A DNA stretch of 64,000 nt, taken from assembly GCA_028818755.1 (NCBI GenBank), contig JAPPNF010000156.1:100453-164452 (forward strand). The letters run 5' to 3'. The position numbers and the translations under genes were made by a program. Of this stretch, positions 9,127 to 18,295 are shown piece after piece. This DNA is from Deltaproteobacteria bacterium. Lineage in GTDB: Bacteria > Desulfobacterota > Binatia > UBA9968 > JAJDTQ01. How positions within the stretch are numbered: the first letter of the stretch is position 1; the number at the start of each line of letters is the position of its first letter. The notes under the pieces were generated by a model that made no database searches, had not been told where the DNA came from, and was given only the letters and a program-made list of their open reading frames with translations.

Positions 9127-10734
9127 CTACGAGCCGCGCAGCCTCCTCATGATCTCTCGTGTCCTGCGCGCCCCTTCGTCGTCGCCGGCGGCCTCGTAGA
9201 CCCCGACGAGGACCTGGTACACGCCGCGGTGGAACGGATTGATCTGGAGCGCTTCCAGCAGGGCGGCGCGGGCCCGCGTGTAGTCGCCGGCCTCGTGGTG
9301 AAGCCGGCCCAGGAGGTAGTAGGTGTGGACCCGGTCGGGATCGAGATACCGCCCCTTCTCCAGGTGCGGCAACGCCTCGTCGTAACGCCGCGTGTGTATC
9401 AGGGTTTCGCCGAGCCGGTTCAGGATGATGGTCGAGTCGGGTCCGGCGCGGAGCGCCCGGCGATACTCCGCGCTGGCGGCGCGAAGGCGGCCGCGCTGGC
9501 GCAGGCGGTCGCCCAGGTGGGTGCGGTTCCTGGCGATCTCGGACTGGATCTCGCTCAGCTCCACGGCCGGCTCGGTCTCTCCCTCCTGGGCCACCTTGTA
9601 GCGGCGTATGCGGCTGCCCTGGACCAGCTTGAGCCCCTGACCCTCGACGAACCGCTGCCAATCGGCCTCGAAACCGTCGAGCGGCACGCCCATGACCGTT
9701 TCGATGGCTTCGGCGGTGGACAACCGGCGGACGTTGGAGAGGACGTCGCGAATGCCCGCGGCGCCCTTCACCTGCCTTATGTAGTCAACGGCCGAGGCTA
9801 CCTCCGCATAGGCGAGCTGGACCTGTTCCGGCGTGTCCAGGCGGATCAGGGACGGTTCCATGTCCTTGAAGCTGACGAACTCCTGCCGCTCGATGGCCGT
9901 GGCCAGCAGGGTTTCGTTGGCCGGGGTCAGGTAGTCCGGTTTGGCCCCCTGTTCCGGGTTGCGCCACACGGTCTCGTAGTAGCGGGCGATGCCTTCATGC
10001 AGCCATATGGGCGCCTTGTTGTGGGTGATGTTGACGATGACCCGGTGGATGTACTCGTGGACGAGGGAATCGAGCCAGCGGTAGCCGTGGGCCATCGCCC
10101 GCGGCGATATGATCATGACCTTGTTGAACTTGCACAACCCGATGGCGCCGGTCTCCTCGATGTCACGGAGCGAGAAGGTGGTGATGGCCGTGAAGGACTG
10201 GACGTCCGGGGCGATCTCGATCCGCACCCTGCCGCGCGGCCGGTAGCCAAGCGCCCGGCCCACCTCCTCGTGCGCCTGCTCCAGCGCCGCCAGCGCCGGC
10301 TCCGCCAGGATGCCGTCGCTCTCTTCGTGGAGGTGGAGCACGAAGTGGTCGCTCTCGTAGCGCTTCATGTGCCGGACGACGTCGTGGGTCTGCTGCAGCA
10401 GCAGGCGCAGGGCCTGGCGCTGCTCGTCCTCGGCCTCGATGGCAAGGGCCTTCTCCACGGTGGCGAGAGCCCTGGCGTAGGCGCCCTCGTAGTAGGCCAG
10501 GAGCGCCGCCAGGTCCAGTGCGTCCAGGGATCGGGGCTGTTCCCGCAGAAGCCCCTCGATCACCGGGCGCGCATCCTCGACCCGCCAGGCTCCGAGGAGT
10601 TGCCGCGCGGTCTCGACCGCGGAACCGTTCGGCGCGGTTTCCGCACCCCGCGCGGGCGCCGCGACGAGGGCGAGAACCCCCGCGAGCCACAGGATCCGGC
10701 AGGTGAGCTTGAAGACGGTGGACAATCTTGCCAT
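9127..10734 (-). CDS. exported TPR protein with gluzincin (Peptidase_MA-like) domain
   Basis: A 535-residue protein with a clear signal peptide (residues 1-30, ending APARG/AE). A helical TPR-like segment follows (about 40-120), then a metalloprotease-like domain with HEYIH at 226-230 and HEGIARYYE at 246-254. These match the HExxH zinc motif and the downstream glutamate segment of gluzincins. C-terminal tetratricopeptide repeats occupy about 390-530. It is expected in the periplasm or cell envelope. It sits between the DUF4175 and MoxR genes on the same strand, which suggests a shared envelope function. Whether it is an active protease is untested. Confidence 0.82.
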   Translation of the reverse strand: MARLSTVFKLTCRILWLAGVLALVAAPARGAETAPNGSAVETARQLLGAWRVEDARPVIEGLLREQPRSLDALDLAALLAYYEGAYARALATVEKALAIEAEDEQRQALRLLLQQTHDVVRHMKRYESDHFVLHLHEESDGILAEPALAALEQAHEEVGRALGYRPRGRVRIEIAPDVQSFTAITTFSLRDIEETGAIGLCKFNKVMIISPRAMAHGYRWLDSLVHEYIHRVIVNITHNKAPIWLHEGIARYYETVWRNPEQGAKPDYLTPANETLLATAIERQEFVSFKDMEPSLIRLDTPEQVQLAYAEVASAVDYIRQVKGAAGIRDVLSNVRRLSTAEAIETVMGVPLDGFEADWQRFVEGQGLKLVQGSRIRRYKVAQEGETEPAVELSEIQSEIARNRTHLGDRLRQRGRLRAASAEYRRALRAGPDSTIILNRLGETLIHTRRYDEALPHLEKGRYLDPDRVHTYYLLGRLHHEAGDYTRARAALLEALQINPFHRGVYQVLVGVYEAAGDDEGARRTREIMRRLRGS

Positions 10735-10797
10735 GGAACGGCGCCGCCGGAAGTTACGCTTCGGTGATAGGCATCCGCGTCCGCTTCGTACCGCCGG

Positions 10798-13700
10798 CTA
10801 CTGCGACAACTCCCTGAAGTAGCGCTCGACCTGTTCCTTGAACCGGTCGGGCACGCGCTCCTTCAACGACTCGAGGACCTCCTTGCGAAACTTCTCGGGC
10901 TTGTAGTCGTCCTTGCCGGGAAGCTTGAACTTCTCCGTGTCCAGGCCGGTGAGGTTCTCGTCGATGTCGTGATCCGGGAACTGCGGCGGCATGCCGGTGG
11001 GCGGCAGGAACTGTCCGGGAGGCAGGAAGCGGCCGCGCCGGAACACGTGCACCAGGGGCACGCGCCCGAACCTGCCCCGCTGCGCCAGCCGCTGCATCGC
11101 CTGCTGCATCTGCTGGCTCGATTGGGAGAGGCGGTTGATGGCCTCCTGCTCCGGCGGGATGGCCTGCCCCGGCCGCAGCGAGCCCAGCTCGTGGGTGGCC
11201 GCGCCCATGAATTCGCCCGCCTCGGCGATGTTGTTGACGATCTTCGGATCCAGCGACGGGAAAAGTTGGAACAGGTAGCGCAGCCGTTCCACCAGGTCCC
11301 GGGTCCGAGTCGCCAGCACGTCTTCGCGAGTGGCGAGCTCCCGCACCGAGTCCTTCTGGGACGGAGTCAGCTCCGGGTCGGGGATGCTGGCGATGGCCTG
11401 GTATTCCCGTGCCAGCGCCTTCAGCAGTTCCAGGGCCGCCTTGCGCGCGTCATCGAGGGGGCCCATTGCCGCGAGCTCTTCGGTGGCCGGAACGAACTGC
11501 TTGGAAAACGCGTCGAAGTCACGGTTCTTGAGCATTTCTCGCAGTCCCGACAACAGCCCGCGGATGGCGGCGTCACGTTCGCGTTCGGCCGGAGGACGGG
11601 CGCGGTCGCTTTCCAGGTCGGGCGGGGCCAGGAGATGGGAAAGCACCGCCAGGTCGGCCTGTGCGCTTGCCGCAAGCCGGCCGAGGGCCTCCTCCCGTTG
11701 CGCATCGACCTCCGCGGTGGCCTCCTTGTGAGTGCCCTCGGTTCCCAGCAGGATTTCCTGCTGTTCCTGGAGGATCTGCTGCAGCTCGTCACTGGACCGG
11801 CTCATGGCCCCCTGCATGCGGGACATCTGGGATCCCTGGGCCTGTTGCTGCTGGTTTCGGAGCATGGCAGCCAACTGCGCCATCTGGTTGAACAGCTCCC
11901 GCGCCAACTGCATCGCGCCCTCGATGTCGCCTTCCCTGAGCTTCTGGCGGATCTGGTCCATCATGGAGCGCATGTCGGAGAACGGCATGTTGCGCAGGTT
12001 CTGCGGGTTGACGAACTGGTTCGGAACCTGTTGGGCGAACTGCATGAGCGAGGCCTGCAGCTCCTGGAGCTGCCGGGAGAGCTTGGACAGTTCCTTGAGC
12101 ACCTCGTCCAGCTCCTTGTTGCCGCTGCGCAGCTTGTCCAGCGAATCCAGGAAGCGCTCCTGGTTCTTGACCATGTCCCGGGCGTTGGCCGCCATGTCCT
12201 GGCCCGCGAGGCGCCGGCTTACGTCCTCGCTGAGCATGGACAGCCGTTCCAGCTCCGTGGCCATGGCGTCGTGGGCCTGTTCCCGTTCCGCCGGCGATTC
12301 CGCCTGGCGCATCCCCTCCACGAGTTCCTCACGGGCGTGCTGGAGGTTCCGTCTCAGGGTCTCGAGGTCGGACCAGGTGGCGAAGTCGCTGATGCGGTCC
12401 TCGCGGGTGCGCCGCATGGCTTCGTCCACGCGCTGCAACATCTGCTCGAGGCCCTCCCCCAGGCGTTCGGCCGGATCGCCGACGATCTGGTCGTCAGGCG
12501 GGGCTTCCAGGTGATCGCCCAGGAGGTCTATCATCTTGTCGGAAATGTCCCGGATCATCTCGGCCACCTGGCGATGCTCGGCCTTGAGGTTCTTGAGGCG
12601 GAGGCTCAGGGGCCGCGACTTCACCAGCTTGGGCCCCGAGATGGTGTCGTTGTCCAGCACCTCGAGATGGTAGACCACGACGTCGCCTTCCTCCAGGCCA
12701 ATGCTGTCCAGATCCCAGATGAACGTTTCCTCCAGGGAACGTGCGACCTCGTCGCGCCACACCGGGATGCGCTCCTCCCGTTCCCCGACGGCCGCCACCA
12801 GGGTGACCTGGCGGAGCCCGTAGTCGTCGCTGGCGCGATACTCCAGGGCCAGCCTCTCGTCGCCGTTCACTTCCAGGTCTTCCGTCGGCTTGAGCAGCTC
12901 CACCAGCGGGAAGCTGTCGGGCACGGCCACCATCTCGTACGGTATCGGCAGGTTCTCGAAGCCGAAGGCGTCCTGGAGGCGGATGCGGTATCCCTGCGAA
13001 CGGAACAGCACGACGCTGCCCTGAGCGTTGTCTCCGGTGATCTTCAGCGGGACCTCCCGGCCGTCGTCCAGGGCGACCACCGCGTGCGCCATGCTCTTGT
13101 TGGTGGTGGCGGAGAAGCTCAGGGTCGAGCCTTTCACGCCGTGGACGTTGCCGCCGGTGAAGGTCTGGTCGGGAAGGCCGGTGTAGTGGGGCGGATAGAG
13201 CGTCACCTGCAGGTCGGTAACGGATGGCCGGTCCACCGCGGTGATGGTGTACCAGGGAGACTCAAACGGCCCGGTCACCACCTGGTAAAGAACGTTTTGG
13301 GTCACTTCGGGCAGGACGGCCGTGTAGCGCCCGGTCTTGGCCAGGTCCATGGCGGCGGTCTGCGGTTTCTCGGTCGCCGGTTCCGCTCCCGCCGGCTTGA
13401 ACACGAGCTCCACGACGTCCGGACGCGCCCCGGAGGTGCCGGCTTCGATGGAAACGGCGGCGCCGCGGATTACGCGCACGTCGCGGGTCACCACGTTGAT
13501 GAAGATGTCGGCCGGGGGCAGGTGCTCCAGCGGATGCGCCACCAGGGCCAGGGTCCGGCCGGGGAAGTCCGGGAGCAAGACGGCCAGGGCCAGAACCGGC
13601 GCCGCCGCCAGCGCCAGCAGCCGTGCCTTGACCCGGAGCGGCCGCAGATCCACAAGGGCCGCGGGTTCCATGCCGCGTATCTGCTCGCGGGTCTGGCGGA

Positions 13701-14121
13701 TCAGCGCGAGGATCATGGCGGCGGAAGCGCCCGCCGGACGGGCCGGGTCGGCGACCTGCGGGTAGAGCTGCAGCGAGTTGATGAGATTGTTGCGGAGTTC
13801 CGGCCGTTGCCTCTCGATGGCTCGGGCCGCCCAGGACAGGCTGCGGGACCTCAGGAAACGAAGGAGCGTGATGCCCGCCATTGCCAGCACGGTGACGATG
13901 GAAAGCACGCTGAACGCCAACGGGGCGTAGGGAAGGAACTCCTTCACCGCGTCCACGCCCACGCCCAGGGCCGCCAGCACCGCCAGCGCGGTGCCGGCAA
14001 GGCACAACGCCTCCAGGCCTTCGACTCTCCGGAGCCGGTTCACGAACCGCCGCAGGAGGTCATCAATCGGACGGTAGTCTTCTTCGTGCAAGGGAGGCTC
14101 CTCGCCTGGAAGCGTACCCAT
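10798..14121 (-). CDS. DUF4175-family large membrane-anchored protein
   Basis: About 1,107 residues. Two or three hydrophobic helices near the N-terminus (about 35-95) and another near 160-185 anchor it. A beta-rich extracytoplasmic portion (about 190-500) follows, then a long charged alpha-helical region rich in Q, E, R and L (about 520-1000) likely to form coiled coils. This architecture and its place next to a MoxR ATPase match DUF4175 proteins, whose function is not established. The track start is GTG at 14151 with no ribosome binding site; I prefer the ATG at 14121. The gene heads a probable operon with the TPR-gluzincin and MoxR genes. Confidence 0.8.
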   Translation of the reverse strand: MGTLPGEEPPLHEEDYRPIDDLLRRFVNRLRRVEGLEALCLAGTALAVLAALGVGVDAVKEFLPYAPLAFSVLSIVTVLAMAGITLLRFLRSRSLSWAARAIERQRPELRNNLINSLQLYPQVADPARPAGASAAMILALIRQTREQIRGMEPAALVDLRPLRVKARLLALAAAPVLALAVLLPDFPGRTLALVAHPLEHLPPADIFINVVTRDVRVIRGAAVSIEAGTSGARPDVVELVFKPAGAEPATEKPQTAAMDLAKTGRYTAVLPEVTQNVLYQVVTGPFESPWYTITAVDRPSVTDLQVTLYPPHYTGLPDQTFTGGNVHGVKGSTLSFSATTNKSMAHAVVALDDGREVPLKITGDNAQGSVVLFRSQGYRIRLQDAFGFENLPIPYEMVAVPDSFPLVELLKPTEDLEVNGDERLALEYRASDDYGLRQVTLVAAVGEREERIPVWRDEVARSLEETFIWDLDSIGLEEGDVVVYHLEVLDNDTISGPKLVKSRPLSLRLKNLKAEHRQVAEMIRDISDKMIDLLGDHLEAPPDDQIVGDPAERLGEGLEQMLQRVDEAMRRTREDRISDFATWSDLETLRRNLQHAREELVEGMRQAESPAEREQAHDAMATELERLSMLSEDVSRRLAGQDMAANARDMVKNQERFLDSLDKLRSGNKELDEVLKELSKLSRQLQELQASLMQFAQQVPNQFVNPQNLRNMPFSDMRSMMDQIRQKLREGDIEGAMQLARELFNQMAQLAAMLRNQQQQAQGSQMSRMQGAMSRSSDELQQILQEQQEILLGTEGTHKEATAEVDAQREEALGRLAASAQADLAVLSHLLAPPDLESDRARPPAERERDAAIRGLLSGLREMLKNRDFDAFSKQFVPATEELAAMGPLDDARKAALELLKALAREYQAIASIPDPELTPSQKDSVRELATREDVLATRTRDLVERLRYLFQLFPSLDPKIVNNIAEAGEFMGAATHELGSLRPGQAIPPEQEAINRLSQSSQQMQQAMQRLAQRGRFGRVPLVHVFRRGRFLPPGQFLPPTGMPPQFPDHDIDENLTGLDTEKFKLPGKDDYKPEKFRKEVLESLKERVPDRFKEQVERYFRELSQ

Positions 14122-14298
14122 TGGTGCGCTTAGCCTGGGTTTGTAAGACACATTCTAGAACTTTTTTCCGGATGCACAAGGGCTAGCGGCACGCGCGGGA
14201 CGCCGTCGGGGACCGATCTGGCAACCCCTCGGGGCTTGTGGTACAAAGACGGACTCACCTGCATTCCCCGCAAGGTCTCCGTTGAAAGGACTCGTTGA

Positions 14299-15882
14299 AT
14301 GGACCGCGACTACACGGAACTGCCCCTCGTCTGTCATGAAGGGCACGAAGACCACGACCACGACGATGTGCCGCTGCCTGATGAAGACCACCCCATGTGG
14401 CGGTCCGAGCGCATCTCGCTGACCTCGGTCGGCATCGACATCGGCTCGTCGACGTCTCATCTCATCTTCTCCCGCCTGGTCCTCCGCCGGCAAGGCATCT
14501 CCCTGTCGAGCCGCTTCGTGGTGGTGTCGCGGGAGATCGTCTACGAGTCGCCGATCCTGCTGACGCCCTATGTCGACAAGCTGACCATAGACACGGAGAA
14601 GCTGAACGAGTTCATCCACGACGCGTACGCGCGCGCGGGCCTTACCCGGCGGGACATCGATACGGGAGCCCTGATCGTTACCGGCGAGGCCGCCAAGAAG
14701 GAGAACGCCGAGGCCATCGCGGCGCTGTTCGCCGAGGAGGCGGGCAAGTTCGTGTGCGCTACCGCGGGTCACAACCTCGAGGCGATCCTGGCGGCCTACG
14801 GGTCGGGCGCGGTGGAGGCGTCGACCGGTGACGGCGACGTCGCTTGCATGAACGTGGACGTTGGCGGCGGCACCAGCAAGATCGCCATCACCCGCGGCGG
14901 ACAGGTGGTGGATACGGCGGCGCTGGAGGTGGGCGCCCGGCTGGTGGCGCTGGACGAGAATCAGAAGATCGACCGGCTCGAGGACGCGGGGGCCCGCATC
15001 GGACAGGCCAGCGGCGTGTCGCTGGCCCTCGGCAAGGTACTGGGGGAGGCCGACAAGGAACGCATGGCCGGGACGCTGAGCGGATGCCTCCTGGAGGTGC
15101 TGGGGCGCGGGCCGCTGTCCCCGCTGACGCAGGAAATCATGCTCACGCCGGCGCTCTCGTACCAGGAACCGATACGTTCCGTCCAGTTCTCCGGCGGGGT
15201 GTCGGAGTACATCTACGGTTACGAGACCGGGGACAAGGGAGACCTGGGCAACCACGTCGGGCGGAAGATCCGCGACGGCGCCGTGGAGCTGGCGACCCGC
15301 GAGTCGTGGGAGTTCAAGGAACCCGAGGTGCGCATCCGCGCCACCGTCATCGGCGCCTCCCAATACACCGTGCAGGTCAGCGGCAACACCATCTTCCTCT
15401 CCGATGACTCCGTGCTGCCGCTGCGGAATCTCCAGGTGATCACGCCGCACTTCCGCCAGACCGAGCCCCTGACCACGGAGGATGTCCGCAGCTCCATCGA
15501 GAGCGCGCTGCAGCGCTTCGACATGACCGAGGGAGACCGCGGCGCGGCGCTGGCGCTCCACTGGGAGCTGGGTCCCTCCTATCCGCTCATCAAGACGCTG
15601 GCTACCGGTGTGGTGGAGGGCATGAGAGAGCATTTGCGGCAGGGACAGCGTCTCGTGCTGGTGTTCGACGCGGACATCGCGAAGTTGGTGGGAAACATCA
15701 TCGACAAGGAGATCCTTCCGGGGTGCGGCGTCATCTCCATCGACGGCATCGACCTCAAGGACTTCGACTTCGTCGACATCGGCGAGGAGCTGCCGGACGC
15801 CAAGGCGGTGCCGGTGGTGATCAAGTCGCTGATCTTCCGCCACGAGGAGTGGGGCAGGGGGCGCTTGCTGGCGAGCGACTGA
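14299..15882 (+). CDS. eutA: EutA-like ethanolamine ammonia-lyase reactivating factor
   Basis: A 527-residue actin/Hsp70-fold ATPase. GIDIGSSTSHLIFSRL is the phosphate-1 loop of the ASKHA fold, and VDVGGGTSKIAI is phosphate-2. The remaining sequence resembles EutA, which exchanges damaged cobalamin on ethanolamine ammonia-lyase. No eutB, eutC or microcompartment gene lies in the window, so this copy is an orphan here. The N-terminus has an added acidic, histidine-rich segment (HEGHEDHDHDD, residues 13-23) that could bind metal. It is divergent from the DUF4175 gene, with about 180 bp between the start codons. The symbol is by similarity; partner unknown. Confidence 0.85.
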   Translation: MDRDYTELPLVCHEGHEDHDHDDVPLPDEDHPMWRSERISLTSVGIDIGSSTSHLIFSRLVLRRQGISLSSRFVVVSREIVYESPILLTPYVDKLTIDTEKLNEFIHDAYARAGLTRRDIDTGALIVTGEAAKKENAEAIAALFAEEAGKFVCATAGHNLEAILAAYGSGAVEASTGDGDVACMNVDVGGGTSKIAITRGGQVVDTAALEVGARLVALDENQKIDRLEDAGARIGQASGVSLALGKVLGEADKERMAGTLSGCLLEVLGRGPLSPLTQEIMLTPALSYQEPIRSVQFSGGVSEYIYGYETGDKGDLGNHVGRKIRDGAVELATRESWEFKEPEVRIRATVIGASQYTVQVSGNTIFLSDDSVLPLRNLQVITPHFRQTEPLTTEDVRSSIESALQRFDMTEGDRGAALALHWELGPSYPLIKTLATGVVEGMREHLRQGQRLVLVFDADIAKLVGNIIDKEILPGCGVISIDGIDLKDFDFVDIGEELPDAKAVPVVIKSLIFRHEEWGRGRLLASD

Positions 15883-15883
15883 T

Positions 15884-16852
15884 CTACCCCTTATCGGAAC
15901 CCTTCCTTCTTTCCTTGAGCCGCGCGGGATGGTTCGGGTCCAGCGGCCTGAAACCGGCTATTGAAAGCCACACCCTCAGCAGATGACGTCCGGTTCCCTC
16001 CGCGGCAAACCCCGTGCGCGAATGCAAGACCACGTGGTTGTTGAAGTACTCGATGTCGCCCGCTTCGAGCTCAAGGGAAACCGCGACCCTGTCGGCCACG
16101 GTGTCGAATACATCAAGGGCGCGGTTCTGCCTCTTCGTCAACTCCGGCACACCTGCCAACTTCTGTGCGCGCCTGATGTGGACCGGGTAGGCGCAGGCGT
16201 TGAAAACGCCGTCTCGCAGGCTCAGGAAAGGTAGCCGGGTCCACGGGTGGCCGTGGTCCGGATGCGGGTGAGTCAGAGCCACGTAAAACGGCTGGGTGAG
16301 CACTTCCAACAAGTCGGGATGCTCAGCCGCGAGGATGTTGTAGACGGTGGCGGCGCTGGCCAGCCGGCGGGTTCCACCCTTACGAGAGGGTTGCACGCAC
16401 AGGAATCCGATGACGTCCTCGGGGTCGGCGTGAAAAGGAAGCGCCCCTGCAGCGCGAAAGCCTAACCGGTCGCGACTCCCCGCCTCCGCCCGTACGTGGG
16501 CCATGGTCACCCCTCCCGGCTGCTCTGCCGGCTCGCCCAACAACCGGCTCAGCGCCCGGAAGGCACGGGCAAGCTCGCGCTCGGTCATGTCTCCCGACGG
16601 CAGACCGCGAAGGATTCGAAAGCCAAGTCCCGATTTCAGCTCCCGCGCCGTCACGGCCATTTGCGAAGCCAGCAGCGGCCGGGCAGGCATCCCATCCAGC
16701 TCGTCTAGATGGTTCTCTCTCAGGGACACGGGCAACTCCGCCAACTCGGTGTCGGTAAAGCGATGGCGCCAGGCCACCGACCGGTCGAGGTCGTGGGGTT
16801 CCCATGCGGCAGGGTCTGCGGTTTCGGGAAAGTGTCTGGTTTCGTTCGCCAT
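15884..16852 (-). CDS. TauD/TfdA-family Fe(II)/2-oxoglutarate dioxygenase
   Basis: A 322-residue dioxygenase of the clavaminate/TauD fold. The iron facial triad is H141-x-D143 (FHADPED) and H277 (VLHSRTGF), with R293 in HLLRVWLS for 2-oxoglutarate. The FNNHVVLHSRT stretch is typical of the branch acting on small carboxylic acids or peptidyl substrates. The ORF track fuses it to HlyD as one 770-residue protein, but the HlyD C-terminus continues in another frame and stops at 16864. An internal ATG at 16852 starts the dioxygenase 11 bp later, so it is a separate, probably translationally coupled gene. Substrate unknown; the neighbours suggest modification of an exported compound. Confidence 0.88.
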   Translation of the reverse strand: MANETRHFPETADPAAWEPHDLDRSVAWRHRFTDTELAELPVSLRENHLDELDGMPARPLLASQMAVTARELKSGLGFRILRGLPSGDMTERELARAFRALSRLLGEPAEQPGGVTMAHVRAEAGSRDRLGFRAAGALPFHADPEDVIGFLCVQPSRKGGTRRLASAATVYNILAAEHPDLLEVLTQPFYVALTHPHPDHGHPWTRLPFLSLRDGVFNACAYPVHIRRAQKLAGVPELTKRQNRALDVFDTVADRVAVSLELEAGDIEYFNNHVVLHSRTGFAAEGTGRHLLRVWLSIAGFRPLDPNHPARLKERRKGSDKG

Positions 16853-16863
16853 GGCCAAGCGCG

Positions 16864-18196
16864 TCACTTCTCGCGGAAAGCATCCTGCCGGTAGCCCCGA
16901 AGGGGCTGGAGGAGGTATTCGATGAGCCGTTGTTTGCCCAGGATGACCGAAGCCTCCGACGACATGCCGGGCAAGAGTTCGATTCGTCGCCCCTCGACCT
17001 CCATGAAGGTCCGATCGAGTTCGATGATGGCTTTGAACACGGGACCGGCCGTTTGGGCGCCTGTTTGCCGGCGCAACGCCGTTCGCGATGTCCGTAAGCG
17101 CCGGCGGTCCGGACTGCGCTCCGGCGTTCACGGCATCATGGCCAACATAGCTCACGGTGCCGTTGATGGCGCCGTAGCGGCGAAAGTCGAAGCTGGTGAC
17201 CTTGAGGATGACTCGTTGGCCGGGCTTCACGAAACCGATGTCGGTGTTGGCAACGAAGGCCTCCACCCTGATCCCGGCGTTGCGAGGTACGATCACCATG
17301 AGCCGCGCGCCGGGCTCCACCATGCCGTTTTCCGTGTGCACGGCGAGGTCTTGGACGACGCCGTCGACAGGGGACAGGAGGGTGTGCCGGGCGCGGTGCT
17401 CTCTGGCCTGCCGGATGTCCTCCCGCAGCACGATCATCCTTTCCCGGACGGCTGCGAGCGCTGAGCGTCGTTGCCGGTAGAACTCGGCGACGGCCCGCTC
17501 CTTTTGCGCTTCGATGGCCTTCAGAGAGGCTTTGGTCTTGGCCAGCTCCGTCCGGCGAAGCGCGATGTTGCCCTCGAGTTCCACCAGCCGCTCCTGCTCT
17601 TCGATCAGGGCGAGGCGGGAACCGTGGTTTCCGTGGAACAGAGTCTCGCGCATGGCGGTCCTCTCCTGCAGGATAGGCAACAACCGGCTTTGCTTGGCAA
17701 GCGCGGCTTCGATGGTGCGGCGTTGCGCCCGTTGTTCCGCCATTGTGCCGTCCAGCTCGTGGAGATGGGCGCGGTGCGCGGCGATCTGATCCGCCATGAG
17801 GGCCTTGTTGATGGAAATGATCTCCGGCGGGGCGCCGGCGGGTGGACGGAAAGGCTGGTCCTTGCGCCAGTTCAGCGTCGCTTCGAGACGTGCCGCCTCC
17901 ACCGACTTGATACCCAGTTCGGCCGTGAGCTTGGAGATCTCCGCATCCACCAGGGTCGTATCGAACTCGATCAGGACGCTGTCCCGCTCAACCAGGCTTC
18001 CTTCCTCGACGGCGATGCGCCTGATCTTGCCCTGCTCGAAGGAACGGATGACCTTGACCTGCCCGGTAGGAACGACGCGTCCCGGCGCCACCGCGGCCAA
18101 CTCCACTTCGGCGAGCGAGGCCCAGGCCAAGGTGGCGATGAGAAAGACGCAGAGAGAAACGAGCAGTATGATATCCGCGTGGCGCGATCTGTTCAT
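16864..18196 (-). CDS. HlyD-family type I secretion membrane-fusion protein, frameshifted
   Basis: One N-terminal membrane helix (about 9-30) is followed by a lipoyl-like half (APGRVVPTGQVKVIRSFEQG), a long coiled coil (about 130-260), and the second barrel half (LLSPVDGVVQDLAVHTENG). This is a periplasmic adaptor of the HlyD/PrsE type. The reading frame then goes wrong. The expected C-terminus (FKAIIELDRTFMEVEG ... LIEYLLQPL) lies in the adjacent frame and ends at 16864, so a one-base shift occurs at about 17,060-17,090. It may be a sequencing error, a decayed gene or, less likely, recoding. No partner ABC transporter or TolC gene is visible. A strong small ORF lies 18 bp upstream. Confidence 0.82.
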
Positions 18197-18214
18197 TTCA
18201 GGATCCTGCGGCGG

Positions 18215-18295
18215 TTATGTCGAGGGGAACATGACGGTTCGATCAGGCCAGAATATGTGACTTTCCAGAAAGGCTCCCATGAGCTCGAAACGCAT
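18215..18295 (-). CDS. 26-residue small ORF upstream of HlyD, candidate precursor or leader peptide
   Basis: ATG opens a 26-codon frame (begins MRFELMGAFLESHIF, ends MFPST) preceded by AAAGGAGGCGAGG, the strongest Shine-Dalgarno in this block, at good spacing. It ends 18 bp before the HlyD start. It is too short for the ORF track. Position directly upstream of an export adaptor and a 2-oxoglutarate dioxygenase would fit a small ribosomal peptide substrate. It could equally be a leader peptide controlling hlyD translation. There is no double-glycine, lanthipeptide or other known RiPP leader motif. Translation is well supported by the ribosome binding site; function is inference. Confidence 0.45.
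   Translation of the reverse strand: MRFELMGAFLESHIFWPDRTVMFPST

Noticed and set aside
15884-18196. A 770-residue HlyD-TauD fusion protein
   Set aside because: The proper HlyD C-terminus is found in the adjacent frame with its own stop at 16864, and the dioxygenase has its own ATG at 16852. The fusion is a product of the frameshift.
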